Of a stretch of DNA of 64,000 nt, positions 61,550 through 64,000 are shown piece by piece (the stretch's first letter is position 1; each line of letters begins with the position of its first letter). The stretch is from assembly GCA_023053575.1 (NCBI GenBank), contig JAKZAP010000141.1, forward strand, positions 41,254-105,253. The letters run 5' to 3'. Origin of the DNA: Branchinecta lynchi. Taxonomy: Eukaryota > Arthropoda > Branchiopoda > Anostraca > Branchinectidae. The notes below the pieces were generated by a model. That model was given only the letters and a program-made list of their open reading frames with translations, ran no database searches and was not told where the DNA came from. Both the position numbers and the translations under genes were made by a program.

Positions 61550-64000
61550 ACCTTGTGGGAAAACAAACCTTGTGGGAAAACAAACCTTGTGGGAAAACAA
61601 ACCTTTTGAGAAAACAAACCTTGTGGGGAAACAAACCTAGTGGGAACACAAACCTTGTGAGAAAACAAACCTTGTGGGAAAATCAACCTTGCGGGAAAGC
61701 GAACCTTGCGGGAAAGCGAACCTCTTGGGAAAACCAACACAGTGGGAAAACAAACCTTGTGAGAAAACAATCCTTGTGGGAAAACAAACCTTGTGGGGAA
61801 ACAAACCTTGTGGGGAAACAAACCTTGTGGGAAAACTAACCTTGTGGGAAAACAAACCTTGCGGGAAAACTAACCTTGTGGGAAAACAAATCCTGCGGGA
61901 AAACCAGCCTTGTGGGAAAACCAACATTGTGGGGAAACAAACCTTTCGGGAAAACCAACCTTGTGGGAAAACAAACCTTGCGAGAAAACAAACATTGTGG
62001 GGAAACAAACCTTGTGGGAAAACCAGCCTTGCGGGAAAGCGAACCTTTTGGGAAAACCAACCTTATGGGGAAAGCAACCCTGCGGGAAAACCAACCTTGT
62101 GGGAAAACCAACCTTGTGGGAAAACCAACCTTTTGGGAAAGCGAACCTTTTGGGAAAACCAACACAGTGGGAAAACAAACCTTGTGGGAAAACAAACCTT
62201 GTGGGGAAACAAACCTTGCGGGAAAACTAACCTTGTGGGAAAACAAACCCTGCGGGAAAACCAACCTTGTGGGAAAACCAACCTTGCGGGAAAGCGAACC
62301 TTTTGGGAAAACCAACACAGTGGGAAAACAAACCTTGTGAGAAAACAATCCTTGTGGGAAAACAAACCTTGTGGGGAAACAAACCTTGTGGGGAAACAAA
62401 CCTAGTGGGAAAACAAACCTTGTGAGAAAACAAACCTTATGGGAAAACCAACCTTGCGGGAAAGCAGACCTTGCGGGAAAGCGAACCTCTTGGGAAAACC
62501 AACACAGTGGGAAAACAAACCTTGTGAGAAAACAATCCTTGTGGGAAAACAAACCTTGTGGGGAAACAAACCTTGTGGGGAAACAAACCTTGTGGGAAAA
62601 CTAACCTTGTGAGAAAACAATCCTTGTGGGAAAACAAACCTTGTGGGGAAACAAACCTTGCGGGAAAACTAACCTTGTGGGAAAACAAACCTTGTGGGTA
62701 AACAAACCTTGTGGGAAAACAAACCTTGTGGGAAAACCAACCTAGTGGGAAAACAAACCTTGTGAGAAAACAAACCTTGTGAGAAAACAAACCTTGTGGG
62801 AAAACCAACCTTGCGGGAAAGCGAACCTTGCGGGAAAGCGAACCTCTTGGGAAAACCAACACAGTGGGAAAACAAACCTTGTGAGAAAACAATCCTTGTG
62901 GGAAAACAAACCTTGTGGGGAAACAAACCTTGTGGGGAAACAAACCTAGTAGGAAATCAAACCTTGTGGGGAAACAAACCTTGCGTTAAAACTAACCTTG
63001 TGGGAAAACAAACCCTGCGGGAAAACCAACCTTGTGGGAAAACCCACCTTGTGGGGAAACAAACCTTTCGGGAAAACTAACCTTGTGGGAAAACAAACCC
63101 TGCGGGAAAACCAACCTTGTGGGAAAACAAACCTTGTGGGTAAACAAACCTTGTGGGAAAACAAACCTTGTGGGAAAACCAACCTAGTGGGAAAATAAAC
63201 CTTGTGAGAAAACAAACCTTGTGGGAAAACCAACCTTATGGGGAAACAATCCCTGCGAGAAAACCAACCTTGTGGGAAAACCAACCTTGTGGGAAAACAA
63301 ACCTTGTGGGAAAACAAACCTTGTGGGAAAACAAACCTTTTGAGAAAACAAACCTTGTGGGGAAACAAACCTAGTGGGAACACAAACCTTGTGAGAAAAC
63401 AAACCTTGTGGGAAAATCAACCTTGCGGGAAAGCGAACCTTGCGGGAAAGCGAACCTCTTGGGAAAACCAACACAGTGGGAAAACAAACCTTGTGAGAAA
63501 ACAATCCTTGTGGGAAAACAAACCTTGTGGGGAAACAAACCTTGTGGGGAAACAAACCTTGTGGGAAAACTAACCTTGTGGGAAAACAAACCTTGCGGGA
63601 AAACTAACCTTGTGGGAAAACAAATCCTGCGGGAAAACCAGCCTTGTGGGAAAACCAACATTGTGGGGAAACAAACCTTTCGGGAAAACCAACCTTGTGG
63701 GAAAACAAACCTTGCGAGAAAACAAACATTGTGGGGAAACAAACCTTGTGGGAAAACCAGCCTTGCGGGAAAGCGAACCTTTTGGGAAAACCAACCTTAT
63801 GGGGAAAGCAACCCTGCGGGAAAACCAACCTTGTGGGAAAACCAACCTTGTGGGAAAACCAACCTTTTGGGAAAGCGAACCTTTTGGGAAAACCAACACA
63901 GTGGGAAAACAAACCTTGTGGGAAAACAAACCTTGTGGGGAAACAAACCTTGCGGGAAAACTAACCTTGTGGGAAAACAAACCCTGCGGGAAAACCAACC
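61550..64000 (+). repeat. Direct duplication, offset 1,734 bp (102 monomers)
   Basis: About 61550-62270 recurs at about 63285 to the window edge. The offset is exactly 102 x 17 bp, and the CTTGCGAGAAAACAAACATTG and GCGAACCTCTTGGG variants are shared. The second copy may continue past the window. Confidence 0.85.

Larger units (their letters stand above)
33144..64000 (+). repeat. 17-bp satellite array, block 2 (+ orientation)
   Basis: Continues the same 17-bp family in + orientation to the window edge without any gene or other element. It uses the same monomer variants as block 1 and is subdivided by long direct duplications listed separately. Only monomer-scale indels were noticed. Long ORFs (up to about 635 codons at 55862-57769) are repeats of one 17-residue peptide and are not annotated. 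Confidence 0.97.

Noticed and set aside
1..64000. CRISPR array
   Set aside because: The 17-bp units are contiguous with no unique spacers, there are no cas genes, and the LINE marks a eukaryotic genome.
1..64000. CENP-B box (also 17 bp) in the monomer
   Set aside because: The essential TTCG and CGGG cores do not occur in the required spacing. TTTCGGGAAAACC variants have only the first part.
1..64000. Telomeric repeat array
   Set aside because: The monomer is not TTAGGG, TTAGG or a related 5-8-mer, and the array changes orientation internally.
1..64000. G-quadruplex potential from GGG in every monomer
   Set aside because: GGG tracts are about 14 nt apart, so loops are longer than in stable quadruplexes.

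Overview
This window looks like a nuclear chromosome segment from a eukaryote, most likely an invertebrate animal. Three things suggest this: long tandem satellite DNA, no compact gene arrangement, and an APE-type non-LTR retrotransposon (LINE). About 59.0 kb of the 64 kb (roughly 92%) is one satellite family with a 17-bp monomer, consensus CCTTGTGGGAAAACAAA, or about 3,470 monomers. The only non-satellite DNA is one apparently full-length LINE at 28172-33143. No host gene, tRNA, rRNA or CRISPR array was found.

Layout. 1-24515: satellite, monomers reading on the + strand. 24516-28071: the same satellite inverted. 28072-28171: a short + strand piece. 28172-33143: the LINE. 33144-64000: satellite on the + strand. 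The inverted block is a reverse-complement copy of 33849-37335, so the LINE lies in the spacer of a large imperfect palindrome (24516-37335). The array also contains many direct segmental duplications. Their offsets are about 1.32, 1.43, 1.46, 1.73, 2.23, 2.40, 2.50, 2.81, 3.23, 3.60, 4.61 and 9.65 kb, and they share private monomer variants.

The satellite has essentially no stop codons in any of six frames. Because 17 is not a multiple of 3, each strand gives a single 17-residue peptide repeat, whichever frame is used. Hundreds of long predicted ORFs here are therefore by-products of the repeat and are not annotated as genes.

The LINE has a structured 5' UTR of about 280 nt. ORF1p (370 aa) has a coiled coil, an RRM-like fold and a C-terminal domain, as in L1 ORF1p. 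ORF2p is about 1,150 aa, with APE endonuclease, reverse transcriptase and a CCHC knuckle. An AATAAA signal and an (ATCTT)n tail follow. All recognisable catalytic residues are present. ORF1 and ORF2 are in the same reading frame, separated by one UAG followed by a possible hairpin, and ORF2 has no usable in-frame AUG. UAG readthrough is one explanation; a recent 1-nt indel next to an out-of-frame AUG at 29576 is the alternative. ORF1p would bind the element RNA, and ORF2p would nick DNA and prime reverse transcription there. The element probably landed inside one higher-order satellite unit.
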